This document shows, in pieces, positions 7,716 to 17,673 of a stretch of 49,084 nt of DNA. The notes beneath the pieces are model-generated. The model saw nothing but the letters and a program-made list of their open reading frames with translations, made no database searches and was not told the DNA's origin. Positions within the stretch are counted from its first letter, which is position 1. Every line of letters begins with the position of its first letter. The stretch is from the NCBI GenBank assembly GCA_964550025.1, contig CAZJYI010000082.1:1-49084 (forward strand). The letters are read 5' to 3'. This DNA comes from CAZJYI01 sp964550025 (GTDB lineage: Bacteria; Verrucomicrobiota; Kiritimatiellia; UBA8416; CAYOBW01). Made by a program: the position numbers and the translations under genes.

Positions 7716-10052
7716 ATGAGATCCACGATTCACAAGCTGGCATGTGCGGCGTTGGCAGTCTGGCTATGCCGGGGGGCCGTCGCCGAGAAGTTCGAACCCA
7801 CCTGGGAATCCGTCGGCGTGAAGGACGATGCGCCTGAGTGGTTGAAGGATGCCAAGTTCGGCATCTACACGCACTGGGGTCTACAGACCCACCTCGGTGC
7901 GATCGATGTGCCCAACTCGATCTGGTACTACAACCAGATGTACAAGAAGGGGTCACCGGTCTTTGAGTATCACCGCAAGACTTTCGGCGACCAAAGCGAG
8001 GTGGGTTACAAGGATCTGATCGACGAGTTCAAGGCGAAGGACTTCAATGCCGATGAGTGGGCGGACGTCTTCTACGACGCAGGCGCGCGGTTTGCGGGCA
8101 TGGTGGTCATTCACCACGACAACGTGGCCATGTACGACAGCAAGATCACGCCCTACAACGTTGTGCGGCTCGGTCCGAAGCGCGACATCACGGGCGAGCT
8201 GGAGAAGGCCTACCGTGCGAAGGGCATGCCCTTCCTCGCCACCTTCCACAATATGGCCACCTGGCATAGTTGCTGGCACGATGCCTACGCCTACGACGCC
8301 AAGGGCGGCAAGTTCGCGGAGATCTACAACGAGCCGCACAAGAAGGGCGACCCGATTCCCCGTTCCTACCTCGACCGCCAGGTGGGATTCGTGAAGGAAG
8401 TGGTCGAGCGCTACAAGCCGGACGGTATCTGGTTCGACTACGGGCTCTACAACGCCCTCCAGGAGCCGGACCGCCTGGAGCTGGCCTCGTACTACTACAA
8501 CTGGGGCGAAGCGAACGACAAGGACGTGGTCTTCATTCACAAACACGGCAGCAAGCTCCCCACCGGCATCCTCAACACCGAGCGCGGTCGCCTGGGCGAG
8601 CTGCGCGAGAAGACGTGGATGAACGACGAGTCGATCGGCGTGCGTTACTGGTTCCAGAATGCGGAGCGCTTCAGGGCTGCCGGCAATTTCTCAGGCAAAT
8701 ACCTGACCCACGTCATCATCGACCTGGCCTCGAAAAACGGCACGTTCCTTCTCAACGTAGCGCCCGACAAGCATGGCGTGATTCCCGATAACCAGCGTGA
8801 AGTGCTCGGTGTCATCGGTGCCTGGCTGAAGAAGTACGGCGAGGCCATCTACGCGACCCGCCCGTGGAAGGTCTACGGCGAGGGACCGTTCCAGATTCGC
8901 TTCCCCGGCAAGATCGGCGGCAAGAACCCGGCCCAGCGCGAGTACAGTACGCGCGACATTCGTTTTACGCGGTCGAAAGACGGCAAGTCGGTCTACGCCA
9001 TCTTCATGGGCCCGCCGAGCCGCAACATCCCGATCCGATCGATGGTGGTAAAGAACAAGGAGCTGTTAAATCAGTGCCGCTGGGTCGGCCACGGCGCCGT
9101 GAAGGTCACGGTCGACCGCCACGGCCATCCAGTCGTGGACGTCTCGTCCGTCAAAGGCAACGCGTCGGAGGATCTCGCGTATGCGATTGCTATTCCCGCC
9201 GCGGCGGTCGAGAACCGTGCAGCGACCGGAGGAGCGCCGAAGCGAATCGACCTATCCGTCGACACGGCGGCCATCACCGGCGACAGCATTCGTCTGGAGA
9301 CAATCGATGCGGACGACGGCATTCGCGCCCTGCGGCCGTGGAGCAACGAGCAGGACTCTCTGAGCTGGACCATTGAGATACCTGAGGCGGGTACCTGGCA
9401 GGTTGTGGTACTGACCAAGGCCCGCAAGCCAAGCCGGCTCGGGGTGTCGCTGGGCGGCCGGAACAGAAGTTTCGCCGTGGCACCGAAGGGTACGAGCCGC
9501 CGGCCGGCCGAAACGCAGGCCGGCGACTTTGACGTCTCCGCTCCCGGCACCCACACATTGACGCTGACAGCCGCGAAGGCGGCAGGCGGGTGGGTTCCCG
9601 TCGAGATCTACGGCGTGACCATTGTTCCGACGGTTGCCAAGATGGTGGATGGCGCTCCCCCACAAGTCTTGTCGGCGGCAGATGCCGTCCTGCACGGGAA
9701 GGCACTGCGGAAGGGTCGCCATGTGATTGCCCATTGGCGGGAACCCGATGAATGGGTCGAGTGGACGTTCACCGCGCGTGCCGCCGGGTCGCACCGGGTC
9801 AGTCTCGAATACGCGTCGCCTCACGCATCCCACATCGCTGTCGACATCAGCATGGAAGGTGTCGCGGTGGCTCGTCTGGGATCGCCCCTGCCCGCCCGTG
9901 AGAACTGGGGAGACACGGGTGAACAGAGCGTCGGGCAGGTCAATCTCCAGGCGAACCGCAAGTACCGGCTGAGCGTGAGGCCATGCGAACCGTGGCAAGC
10001 CGTGAACTTGCGCAGCGTGATCCTGCAACCCATTACAGTCGCGAACCCGTGA
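7716..10052 (+). CDS. Secreted alpha-L-fucosidase, GH29, with C-terminal accessory beta domains
   Basis: 778 aa. The ATG at 7716 opens a signal peptide (KLACAALAVWLCRGAVAEK). The GH29 barrel follows with family signatures: WLKDAKFGIYTHWG, YHRKTFG, AGARFAGMVVIHHDN, and KPDGIWFDYG, where Asp241 is the likely nucleophile. The catalytic part and its sandwich domain end near residue 500. About 280 further residues form two beta-rich modules (ETIDADDGIRALRPW onwards and DEWVEWTFTARAAGSHRVS onwards) that resemble the carbohydrate-binding domains of fucosidases in this group. GH29 enzymes release terminal alpha-L-fucose by a retaining mechanism. The gene lies 174 bases after the esterase, and most of that space is the inverted repeat. 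Confidence 0.92.
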   Translation: MRSTIHKLACAALAVWLCRGAVAEKFEPTWESVGVKDDAPEWLKDAKFGIYTHWGLQTHLGAIDVPNSIWYYNQMYKKGSPVFEYHRKTFGDQSEVGYKDLIDEFKAKDFNADEWADVFYDAGARFAGMVVIHHDNVAMYDSKITPYNVVRLGPKRDITGELEKAYRAKGMPFLATFHNMATWHSCWHDAYAYDAKGGKFAEIYNEPHKKGDPIPRSYLDRQVGFVKEVVERYKPDGIWFDYGLYNALQEPDRLELASYYYNWGEANDKDVVFIHKHGSKLPTGILNTERGRLGELREKTWMNDESIGVRYWFQNAERFRAAGNFSGKYLTHVIIDLASKNGTFLLNVAPDKHGVIPDNQREVLGVIGAWLKKYGEAIYATRPWKVYGEGPFQIRFPGKIGGKNPAQREYSTRDIRFTRSKDGKSVYAIFMGPPSRNIPIRSMVVKNKELLNQCRWVGHGAVKVTVDRHGHPVVDVSSVKGNASEDLAYAIAIPAAAVENRAATGGAPKRIDLSVDTAAITGDSIRLETIDADDGIRALRPWSNEQDSLSWTIEIPEAGTWQVVVLTKARKPSRLGVSLGGRNRSFAVAPKGTSRRPAETQAGDFDVSAPGTHTLTLTAAKAAGGWVPVEIYGVTIVPTVAKMVDGAPPQVLSAADAVLHGKALRKGRHVIAHWREPDEWVEWTFTARAAGSHRVSLEYASPHASHIAVDISMEGVAVARLGSPLPARENWGDTGEQSVGQVNLQANRKYRLSVRPCEPWQAVNLRSVILQPITVANP

Positions 10053-10138
10053 AGCCGGGTGTGCGCCAAGGCGCTTGCCTGGCTGATCGCGGAACTGTTC
10101 GGCAGTTCAACTCCATAGGAAACCAGGTGGCTACTAGT

Positions 10139-13100
10139 ATGAAACTCACAGATAGAACCAGGACATTCGGCAAGATCCGCAGACTGACCGGCCTTCTCGG
10201 ATTGGCCCTGCACTTCCTCGTGGTCGCGCCCGGCGTTGCCGAGAGGAGACCTCCAGAGCTCGCAAAGTCGTCCGGAATCACCGGTGGCTTGATCGTCCAC
10301 ATCGGCGACGATCCGGAGGCCACGGCGGCATTGCTTGTGAATGAGAGCTGTCTCGTTCAGGGGCTGTGCAAGGGCGACGTGGCGAAGGCGCGCAAGGCCA
10401 TTGCAGCGAAGGGGGTGTATGGCAAGGTCTCCGTGGCGCCGTGGGACGGCGGGACCCTGCCCTACAGCGACAGTCTCGTGAACCTGGTTGTCGTGGACGA
10501 TGGGGTAAAGGTGGATCGCGATGAAATCATGCGCGTGCTGGCGCCGCGCGGGGTCGCCTGGATGGGCGGGGAGAAGGTCGTTAAGCCTGTCCCGGCCGAC
10601 ATCGACGACTGGACGCACTATCTTCACGGGCCGGACAACAACTGCGTCGCTAAGGACTCGAGAGTCGCTCCGCCCTATCACACACAGTGGGAAGGCGGGC
10701 CGCGTTGGCAGCGAAGTCATGACTTTCTCGCCAGCCTGAGCGCGCTTGTGTCAAGCGAAGGCAAGCTGTTCTACATTCACGACGAAGGGGAACGATCGAC
10801 GATCGGCTTGCCCGCCAAGTGGTTCCTGGTCGCCCGGGATGCATTCAACGGGATCATCTTGTGGAAGCGCCCCATCGAGAAGTGGGAGAGCCACTTCCAG
10901 AAGTTCCGCGTCGGTCCGGTCGATCTCGCGCGGCGCCTGGTTGCCGTTGACGGGAAGGTGTACGTGACCCTGGGGTACGGAGAACCCGTCTCCGTGCTCG
11001 ATGCCGCGACCGGCAGGACGCTGACGGAATGCAGTGGCACCGAAGGCGCGCATGAGATCATTGTCGACGGTGATGCCGTCTACGTTACCGTCGTTGAGGA
11101 GACTCCGGAGCAACTCAAGCTCGAGGCCGAGGCATACCGCGCGCGGCTCTATGGGAGGACGAGCGAACAGGCGAAAGCCGCGGCGGCAAAGCTGGTCTGG
11201 AAGAAGCCGACGCGGGGGCGCCACACTACGGGGTCGGCCAAGCCCGTGATGGCAATCCACGCGAAGACCGGCAAGGTTCTCTGGAAGAGGGAGGATGCGA
11301 CGGAGAGTCTGCATTTCAATACGCTCACGGTGGGCGACGGGCATGTCTTCTATCAGAACGGCGGAACGATGTTCTGCCTGGATGCGAAGACCGGAAACGT
11401 GAAGTGGACGGTCGACCGCGGCGAGGTGCCGCCAAGCAGCGGTCCCAAGTCTCCCACCGTCGTTCTCTACAAGGACGTCTTGTTGTGGGCTGCACCGGAC
11501 CCTGCCCACAACCCCAGGAAGGCAAAGGCCGAAGGGAAGCAGCGCAAGCCGGGAGCCCCCCGAGTCACGGGTACACTGAAGGCCTATGCCGTTGAAGACG
11601 GAAAGGAGCTCTGGTCGTGTCCGACCGCTGAGACGTTTCACGCGCCCTTTGAAGTGTTTATCATGGAGGATCTCGTTTGGACGGGCGGTGTTTCGGCGTC
11701 CGATGAACCGGGATTGACGGAAGGACGGGATTACCGGACAGGCAAGGTCGTCCGCACGCGCCCGCCCAGCCCGAACCTGTACCAGATCGTCGGCCACGCC
11801 TCCTGTTACAGGAACAAGGCTACCGAGCGTTTTCTGCTCCTGAACCGGGCGGGCGTGGACTACATCGATGTCAAGGCGGGCAGAGCCTACTCACACCACT
11901 TCCTGCGCGGCGCCTGTCAGTATGGGATACTTCCCGCAAACGGATACATGTACACCACGCCCCATGCGTGCAACTGCTACATCTACGCCAAGCTCAGCGG
12001 CTACGTCGCCATGGCCGGCAAGCGTTACACCATCCCCGATGTCCCGGACAGTGTGCACGAAAAGGGCCCTGCCTATTCTCAGGAGTCAGGGGGCAGGAGT
12101 CAGGGGTCAGACGCCGACTGGCCGACGTATCGATGCGACAGCCGACGCAGCAGTGCGGCCAAGGGTTCGCTACCGGGTGGGATCGAAAAGGACTGGATTG
12201 TGGATTTGAAGGGGGAACTGACGCCGCCCGTGGCCGCGGGAGAGCTGCTCTACGTCGCGAATCGAGATTCACATACCTTGCATGCAATCAGCCTTGCATC
12301 CGGGGAAGAGGCGTGGAGCTACGTTGCAGGCGGCGAGATTGACTCGCCGCCAACCATCCACAACGGTCTGGCTCTCTTTGGATGTGCCGACGGGTGGATC
12401 TACTGCCTGGACGCCAAGACGGGCGAGCTCGCCTGGCGATTCAGGGCCGCTCCGAACAACCAACAGATCGTATCTTACGGGACACTCAAGTCCCTGTGGC
12501 CCGTCCCGGGGAATGTCCTGGTCGTGAACGGGAAGGCGTACTTCGCTGCGGGCCGGTCTTCCTACATGGATGGCGGGATGTTCCTTTACAAGCTGGATGC
12601 GGAAACCGGAGAGAGGCTTGCGGTGCGGCGCATCTACGATCGCAACCCGGCGACGGACCTGGAGTTTCCCGACGTGGGAGACATCCGCCAATTGGAGGGC
12701 TCACTGCCGGACATCCTCTCGTCGGATGGCGCATCGATATTCCTGCGCCATCGGCGCTTTGGTCTCGATCTGAAGGAGCTGCCTCAAGACGTCCCGCACC
12801 TCTTCTCCTCGGTTGGGTTCCTCGACGGTGACTGGTGGCATCGCTCGTTCTGGCAGTTCGGAACGACGGTGCTCTCCGGCTTCGGCGGGTGGGGGAAGAC
12901 GGGTAACAGCACGATCTCCGGCCAGCTGCTGACCTTTGACGATACCAACGTTTACGGGTTCGGGCACAAAGTGTACGGGAACAACATCTACCACGGACTG
13001 CCAAACAGGTTCGGCCACTACCGCCTCTTCAGCATGCTCAGATCCAACACCGAGATTTCGCGCGTGAAGATGACAAGAGAAATCCCGCCGGACAAACGCA

Positions 13101-13465
13101 AAGAGTTCCTTGCCATCCGGAAGAAGCCCTTTGCGTTCCATTGGCAGGATCGCGTCAAGGTACTCGTCCGGGCCATGGTGCTTGCCGGAGACAAGCTCAT
13201 CGTCGCCGGACCGCCGGATGTGATCGCTGATGAGCCGCTCGTGCCGGACCAGTATGACCTGGGGAGCGTATTGAGCAAGCTGGAGAAACAGAACGACGTG
13301 TTTGCCGGCCGGCATCACGGTATTCTGATGGTTGTCTCGGCAAAAGACGGGAAGCCCCTGTCCGAGCAGCAGCTTGACTCACCACCCACATTCAACGGCA
13401 TGATCATCGCCGGCGCCAGGGTGCTCATAGCTGACACAAAGGGGCGGGTTGTGTGCTATAAGTGA
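10139..13465 (+). CDS. Secreted PQQ-like beta-propeller protein with N-terminal methyltransferase-like domain
   Basis: 1108 aa. The ATG at 10139 is followed by a basic, hydrophobic export signal (RRLTGLLGLALHFLVVAPGVA). Residues 40-145 resemble a degenerate Rossmann methyltransferase (GLIVHIGDDPEATAAL, YSDSLVNLVVVDD, RVLAPRGVAWMG). The rest is a pair of PQQ-type propellers with repeated blades such as LYVANRDSHTLHAISLASGE and IYCLDAKTGELAWRF. This architecture is common in planctomycetes and Lentisphaerota, usually without proven cofactor or substrate. A short repeat insertion at 12080-12110 forms a Ser/Gly/Gln linker between the two propeller halves. Its position between GH29 and the GH-like gene suggests a role in glycan breakdown or oxidation; this is inference. 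Confidence 0.85.
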   Translation: MKLTDRTRTFGKIRRLTGLLGLALHFLVVAPGVAERRPPELAKSSGITGGLIVHIGDDPEATAALLVNESCLVQGLCKGDVAKARKAIAAKGVYGKVSVAPWDGGTLPYSDSLVNLVVVDDGVKVDRDEIMRVLAPRGVAWMGGEKVVKPVPADIDDWTHYLHGPDNNCVAKDSRVAPPYHTQWEGGPRWQRSHDFLASLSALVSSEGKLFYIHDEGERSTIGLPAKWFLVARDAFNGIILWKRPIEKWESHFQKFRVGPVDLARRLVAVDGKVYVTLGYGEPVSVLDAATGRTLTECSGTEGAHEIIVDGDAVYVTVVEETPEQLKLEAEAYRARLYGRTSEQAKAAAAKLVWKKPTRGRHTTGSAKPVMAIHAKTGKVLWKREDATESLHFNTLTVGDGHVFYQNGGTMFCLDAKTGNVKWTVDRGEVPPSSGPKSPTVVLYKDVLLWAAPDPAHNPRKAKAEGKQRKPGAPRVTGTLKAYAVEDGKELWSCPTAETFHAPFEVFIMEDLVWTGGVSASDEPGLTEGRDYRTGKVVRTRPPSPNLYQIVGHASCYRNKATERFLLLNRAGVDYIDVKAGRAYSHHFLRGACQYGILPANGYMYTTPHACNCYIYAKLSGYVAMAGKRYTIPDVPDSVHEKGPAYSQESGGRSQGSDADWPTYRCDSRRSSAAKGSLPGGIEKDWIVDLKGELTPPVAAGELLYVANRDSHTLHAISLASGEEAWSYVAGGEIDSPPTIHNGLALFGCADGWIYCLDAKTGELAWRFRAAPNNQQIVSYGTLKSLWPVPGNVLVVNGKAYFAAGRSSYMDGGMFLYKLDAETGERLAVRRIYDRNPATDLEFPDVGDIRQLEGSLPDILSSDGASIFLRHRRFGLDLKELPQDVPHLFSSVGFLDGDWWHRSFWQFGTTVLSGFGGWGKTGNSTISGQLLTFDDTNVYGFGHKVYGNNIYHGLPNRFGHYRLFSMLRSNTEISRVKMTREIPPDKRKEFLAIRKKPFAFHWQDRVKVLVRAMVLAGDKLIVAGPPDVIADEPLVPDQYDLGSVLSKLEKQNDVFAGRHHGILMVVSAKDGKPLSEQQLDSPPTFNGMIIAGARVLIADTKGRVVCYK
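12080..12110 (+). repeat. In-frame tandem CAGGAGTCAGGGG repeat in the PQQ gene
   Basis: CAGGAGTCAGGGG occurs twice (12080 and 12094), followed by a partial TCAG copy. It encodes SQESGGRSQGSD, a linker unlike the surrounding propeller sequence, and begins right after a domain boundary. It looks like an intergenic-type degenerate repeat that entered a coding region without breaking the frame. Confidence 0.7.
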
Positions 13466-13561
13466 GTGTGCGGGAAATCGCCATGGCTCGCGGAGACGGG
13501 CCGGGTTCACGGCCAGTGGCGCGACTCAAGCATCGAACCGTCATCACGGAGGCCAACCGAT

Positions 13562-16500
13562 ATGCGCAGCAGGCAAACCAGAGTGAACGCGGCGATCTGC
13601 CTGGCCCTTCTCGTTCTATGCAGCCCGTCGCTACGTGCCCGGGACCTCGTATTCCAGTGGCAACCCTACGCAACAGATACCAAGCCCTCACACTCGTTCC
13701 TTTACCGTGGTCGGGCCATGGCTGACGGCAACGGTGTCGTCCATGTGGCCGACGGCGCGGTGACCGTGAAGGGGGCGGACAAGGCGTTGCTTGACGCGTG
13801 CCGGAAGAGCGGTCAACTCACCGTGGCAGCCGTCGTCTGCACGACCCGTCGCGAGCAGTCAGGCCCGGCCCGCATCGTCACGTTCTCGCGCGACCCGAGC
13901 AATCGCAATTTCACGCTGGGGCAGGATGGGAAGAACCTGGTTCTGCGTCTGCGCACGCCGCAGACCGGTCCCAACGGTGTGAAGCCGCAACTCACGCTGA
14001 CCCCTCTCCCGCTGAACCGCCCGGTTCATGTCGCCGTCACTTACCAACCCGGTGTCACGGTCTGTTACGTGAACGGCAGGCAGGCGTTGAAGACGGGCAG
14101 TGTCCGCGGGGACTTCCGCAACTGGGAGGAGTGCCAACTCCTGTTCGGCGATGAAGCAACCGGCGACCGGGACTGGAAGGGCCGTCTGGATGGAGTCAGC
14201 ATCTACAGCCGGGCTCTGTCGGCGACCGAGGTCGCCGCACACGCAGCGTCGTACCGTGAAGCAAGAGGCATCTCCGAGGAAGTACCCATGCCAACCATCT
14301 CAATCGCCACGCCATCGGAGGACAAGCGGTCCCTACGGCCCTATACCGCCAACCCCTACTACTGGCAGTTCAAAGGGCGGCCGGTCCTGCTTCTGGGCGC
14401 CAGCAAAGATGACAGCCTCTTCCAGATCCCCGACCTTGAGGAACACCTCGACAAGATGCTGGCCGTTGGCGCCAACTACATCCGCAACACCATGAGCGAC
14501 CGCCCGGACCATGACTGGGAAGTGTATCCGTACAAGAGACGGGCGGACGGCAAGTACGACCTGCGTGAGTGGAACGAGGAATACTGGGCGCGGTTCGCGA
14601 AGATGCTGGAACTGACTCACGCCCGCGAGATCGTCGTTCAGATCGAGGTATGGGACCGGTTTGATTACTCCCGCGACAACTGGGGGCCGCACCCGTACAA
14701 TCCGGGGAACAATGTCAACTACACGCACAAGGAATCCGGCCTGGCCGTCACGTATCCCGACCACCCGGGCCGCAACAGGCAACCGTTCTTCTTCACGACA
14801 CCCCTACAGCGGAACAACCGCGTGCTTCTGCCCTATCAGCAACGCTTCGTCGACAAGCTCCTGTCCTATTCCCTCAAGTACGATCACGTGCTCTACTGTA
14901 TGGATAACGAGACCAGTGCAGAGGAAGCATGGGCCACCTACTGGAGCGAGTACATCCGCGCCAGGGCGACGGCGACGGGTGCGCAGATATGCATCACCGA
15001 GATGTGGGACGATTGGGACCTCAAGGCCGCGCGCCACCGCCGGACGCTGGACCATCCCGAGCGGTACGATTTCGCCGATGTTTCGCAGAACAACCAGAAG
15101 AAGGGGCAGGAACACTGGGACAACTTCCAGTGGGTCCGGCAACACATCGCCGCCATGCCCCGTCCCCTGAACACGGTAAAAACCTATGGCGCCGACGGCG
15201 GCAGGCACGGAAATGAACGCGACGGACTGGAGCGTTGGTGGCGGCACGTCATTGGCGGCGCGGCAACGGCGCGGTTCCACCGGCCGGATTCCGGGCTGGG
15301 TCTTTCTCCCCTGGCCGCGGCGTCCGTCAAGGCCGCCCGGAGACTCGAGTCCGTGATCAAGCCGTGGGAGGTACAACCGGCCAACCACCTGCTGAGTGAC
15401 CGCGCATCGAACGAGGCCTACCTCGCGGCCCGTGTCGGCAGTGCCTATGCACTCTACTTTCCGAACGGTGGATCGGTGCGCCTCAATCTGGGCGGCGTCA
15501 CGGGGAGATTCCGATTGCGATGGATCGACGTCGCCAAAGGCGACTGGGGGCCGGAGACCATGCTCACGGCCGGCTCGCGGGTTCCGATTCAACCCCCCGC
15601 TGCCGGCCATTGGGCGGCTGCCATCGTACGACCGGTGCACGGGATGAACGGCCCGCTACGCCGGCATCGGACGAACCCGCGGTACTTCACCGATAGCTCC
15701 GGCCGCGCCATCCTGCTGACGGGTTCACACACATGGAACAACCTGGCGGATATGCACCCGCAGGATGAACCGAACGTGTTCAACTTCGACCAGTACCTGG
15801 GGTGGCTTGGTGCGTACCCGCACAATTTCATGCGGCTATGGGCCTGGGAATTGACCAACTGGGATACGCGCGGGAACCGGGAGAAGAAGGCCAAGTCGCA
15901 TACCGTCTATCCCCTCCCCTTCGCCCGCACCGGTCCCGGCAAAGCCTTGGACGGCAAACCGAAGTTCGACCTGACCCGCTTCGACGAGTCGTATTTCCAG
16001 CGTCTGCGCTACCGGGTGTCGGCGGCGCAGGCCAGGGGAGTCTACACGGCGATCATGCTCTTCGAGGGTTGGGGGCTCCAGTTCTCGCCCCGTGCGTGGG
16101 AACATCACCCGTTTCACCCGGCCAACAATGTCAACGGCATCAACGGGGATCTGAACGGTGACGGCAAAGGGCTGGAGATTCACGAAAACCGGGAACCGGC
16201 CATCACCGCCATCCAGAAGTCTTACGTCCGAAAAGTGGTCGAGACGGTCAACGAGTTTGACAACGTGCTGTACGAGATCTCCAACGAGAACCACCCGGCC
16301 TCCACCGAGTGGCAGGTCGCCATGATCCGGTTCATCAAGGACGTGGAGAAGACCGGCCCCAAGCAACACCCGGTGGGCATGACCTACCAGCACAGGGGCG
16401 GCAGCAACAGGACGCTCTTCGCCAGTCCGGCCGACTGGATCTCGCCGAATCGGGAAGGCGGCTACCGTGACGCGCCCCCTGCCGGAAACGGCGACAAAGT

Positions 16501-16966
16501 GATCATCACGGACACCGACCATCTCTGGGGTATCGGCGGCAATGCCGACTGGGTGTGGAAGAGCGTCATGCAGGGGCTGAACCCGATCTTCATGGACCCC
16601 TACGACGGCAAGGTGCTGAACCACGGATTCGGGCCCGACAGGTGTGAACCCATCCGCAAGGCCATGGGCCAGGCATTGAGGTGGTCACGCCGGGTTGACC
16701 TGGCGGCCATGACGCCGAAACCGGAGCTGTCCTCGTCAGGCTACTGCCTCGCCAATCCCGGGGAGGAGTACCTTGTGTATGTGCCGAGGGGGAAGGTCCT
16801 GAAGCTGACCATGGCGAAGGGCACCTACTCGGGAGAGTGTCATGAATTGGGCTCCGACAAGACGGAGTCCCTGGCCCCATTGACCCACACGGGCGGGGCA
16901 GCGCAACTCTCCCTCCCCTGGGACGCGCCCTGCGTACTCTACCTGCGGCGCAAGCCACAACAGTGA
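13562..16966 (+). CDS. Secreted protein with LamG domain and two tandem TIM-barrel glycoside-hydrolase-like domains (DUF6298/DUF4038 type)
   Basis: 1134 aa. The ATG at 13562 gives a signal peptide (VNAAICLALLVLCSPSLRA). Residues 45-235 form a LamG/concanavalin sandwich (FTLGQDGKNLVLRLRT, WKGRLDGVSIYSRALSATEV). A first barrel runs from about 255 to 690 (YYWQFKGRPVLLLGAS, MDNETSAEE with Glu450). A second, separate barrel runs from about 715 to 1040 (YFTDSSGRAILLTGSHTWNN, YEISNENHP with Glu909), followed by a beta-rich tail with GEEYLVYVPRGKVLKL. The second barrel and tail match the collagen-binding/GH-like family often annotated DUF6298 or DUF4038. Two barrels in one chain suggest two activities or an internal duplication. 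It is the last gene of the polysaccharide block. The substrate is unknown. Confidence 0.8.
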   Translation: MRSRQTRVNAAICLALLVLCSPSLRARDLVFQWQPYATDTKPSHSFLYRGRAMADGNGVVHVADGAVTVKGADKALLDACRKSGQLTVAAVVCTTRREQSGPARIVTFSRDPSNRNFTLGQDGKNLVLRLRTPQTGPNGVKPQLTLTPLPLNRPVHVAVTYQPGVTVCYVNGRQALKTGSVRGDFRNWEECQLLFGDEATGDRDWKGRLDGVSIYSRALSATEVAAHAASYREARGISEEVPMPTISIATPSEDKRSLRPYTANPYYWQFKGRPVLLLGASKDDSLFQIPDLEEHLDKMLAVGANYIRNTMSDRPDHDWEVYPYKRRADGKYDLREWNEEYWARFAKMLELTHAREIVVQIEVWDRFDYSRDNWGPHPYNPGNNVNYTHKESGLAVTYPDHPGRNRQPFFFTTPLQRNNRVLLPYQQRFVDKLLSYSLKYDHVLYCMDNETSAEEAWATYWSEYIRARATATGAQICITEMWDDWDLKAARHRRTLDHPERYDFADVSQNNQKKGQEHWDNFQWVRQHIAAMPRPLNTVKTYGADGGRHGNERDGLERWWRHVIGGAATARFHRPDSGLGLSPLAAASVKAARRLESVIKPWEVQPANHLLSDRASNEAYLAARVGSAYALYFPNGGSVRLNLGGVTGRFRLRWIDVAKGDWGPETMLTAGSRVPIQPPAAGHWAAAIVRPVHGMNGPLRRHRTNPRYFTDSSGRAILLTGSHTWNNLADMHPQDEPNVFNFDQYLGWLGAYPHNFMRLWAWELTNWDTRGNREKKAKSHTVYPLPFARTGPGKALDGKPKFDLTRFDESYFQRLRYRVSAAQARGVYTAIMLFEGWGLQFSPRAWEHHPFHPANNVNGINGDLNGDGKGLEIHENREPAITAIQKSYVRKVVETVNEFDNVLYEISNENHPASTEWQVAMIRFIKDVEKTGPKQHPVGMTYQHRGGSNRTLFASPADWISPNREGGYRDAPPAGNGDKVIITDTDHLWGIGGNADWVWKSVMQGLNPIFMDPYDGKVLNHGFGPDRCEPIRKAMGQALRWSRRVDLAAMTPKPELSSSGYCLANPGEEYLVYVPRGKVLKLTMAKGTYSGECHELGSDKTESLAPLTHTGGAAQLSLPWDAPCVLYLRRKPQQ

Positions 16967-17260
16967 CGTTGCAGACATCCCGTGCACCGTGTTCGCCCGG
17001 CGTACCTCGGGAGTCCAGCATGGCTGCCGCTTCGTCCATGGGACCCACGGCAGTGCGGCCCACACTCGTAACTCGTTCCATGCCCGAGCATTACGCCAAA
17101 CAGCGACGCTGAGTGCAGATGTCATGTTCTCAGTCGCACGAAGCGCAACACCTGAACGGGGCCACGACCTTGACCATACGGTTCGCTTTGTCGTACGCTC
17201 CGTCCCGAAGAACCGGGCGTCATGTCGCGCCGGGCCATGTCGACTGAATTGAGGAGAAGA
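16967..17260. other. Intergenic region without a recognised gene
   Basis: About 294 bases between the GH-like protein and the small coupled genes. An open frame can be drawn at 16989-17252, but it has no ribosome-binding site, no recognisable composition and ends before the real SD. A GAGGAG ribosome-binding site near 17251 serves the leader ORF that follows. No convincing hairpin or promoter was found. Confidence 0.5.
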
Positions 17261-17284
17261 ATGCTCCCAGTGGCCGTTCAATGA
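17261..17284 (+). CDS. Possible seven-codon leader ORF coupled to the next gene
   Basis: A good ribosome-binding site (GAGGAG) sits just before an ATG at 17261, which opens only MLPVAVQ. Its TGA overlaps the ATG of the 17281 gene (ATGA). The gene at 17281 has no better site of its own, so ribosomes may reach it by termination-reinitiation after this minicistron. Alternatively the SD simply serves 17281 from an unusual distance. Confidence 0.4.
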   Translation: MLPVAVQ

Positions 17285-17673
17285 ATCTCAGTAACCAGGA
17301 GTTCCGGGATCGCGCCCGCGCTGTGGTGCGTGGGTTGGGGATGAGCGGGGCGAGAACCTATGCTGCGGAAGGGATGGATTGTGCGTTCCGTAAGAGCATC
17401 ACGCGTGAATCCACAGACGGCATGTTCCGTAGCGAGGAATCGTGGCTGGTTGTGTTCTGCCGCTCGCGGAAACCTCTTGCCGGCCGCCGGGCCGAACAAA
17501 TCGTGGACGGGGTGATCGGGGCCGACGTGCGCTACGCGCTGATCGTCTTCTGTGGCGAGGCCGCGTGCACTCAGCCGGAAACCGCGGCCGGGGCTCTGCT
17601 GGACGAGCTGGTGCAGCGCGGACTGCTGCGCGAGGTGATTCGTCAGCAGGCCGAAGAACTGGGCTATGTATGA
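17281..17673 (+). CDS. Uncharacterised 130-aa protein upstream of a truncated NTPase
   Basis: 130 aa, mixed alpha/beta. A strand ESWLVVFCRSRK and a second strand VRYALIVFCGEAA flank a helix (RAEQIVDGVIGA). It ends in a helical tail (LLREVIRQQAEELGYV). No catalytic motif or membrane segment is evident and I do not recognise the family. Its start overlaps a 7-codon leader ORF, and its end overlaps the start of the P-loop protein by 8 bases, so the two are co-translated and probably partners. It may be a DNA-binding or sensor subunit of an NTPase module, but that is a guess from context only. Confidence 0.55.
   Translation: MNLSNQEFRDRARAVVRGLGMSGARTYAAEGMDCAFRKSITRESTDGMFRSEESWLVVFCRSRKPLAGRRAEQIVDGVIGADVRYALIVFCGEAACTQPETAAGALLDELVQRGLLREVIRQQAEELGYV

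Noticed and set aside
16989..17252. 87-aa ORF in the intergenic region before the mini-cistrons
   Set aside because: No ribosome-binding site, no family likeness and weak coding character.
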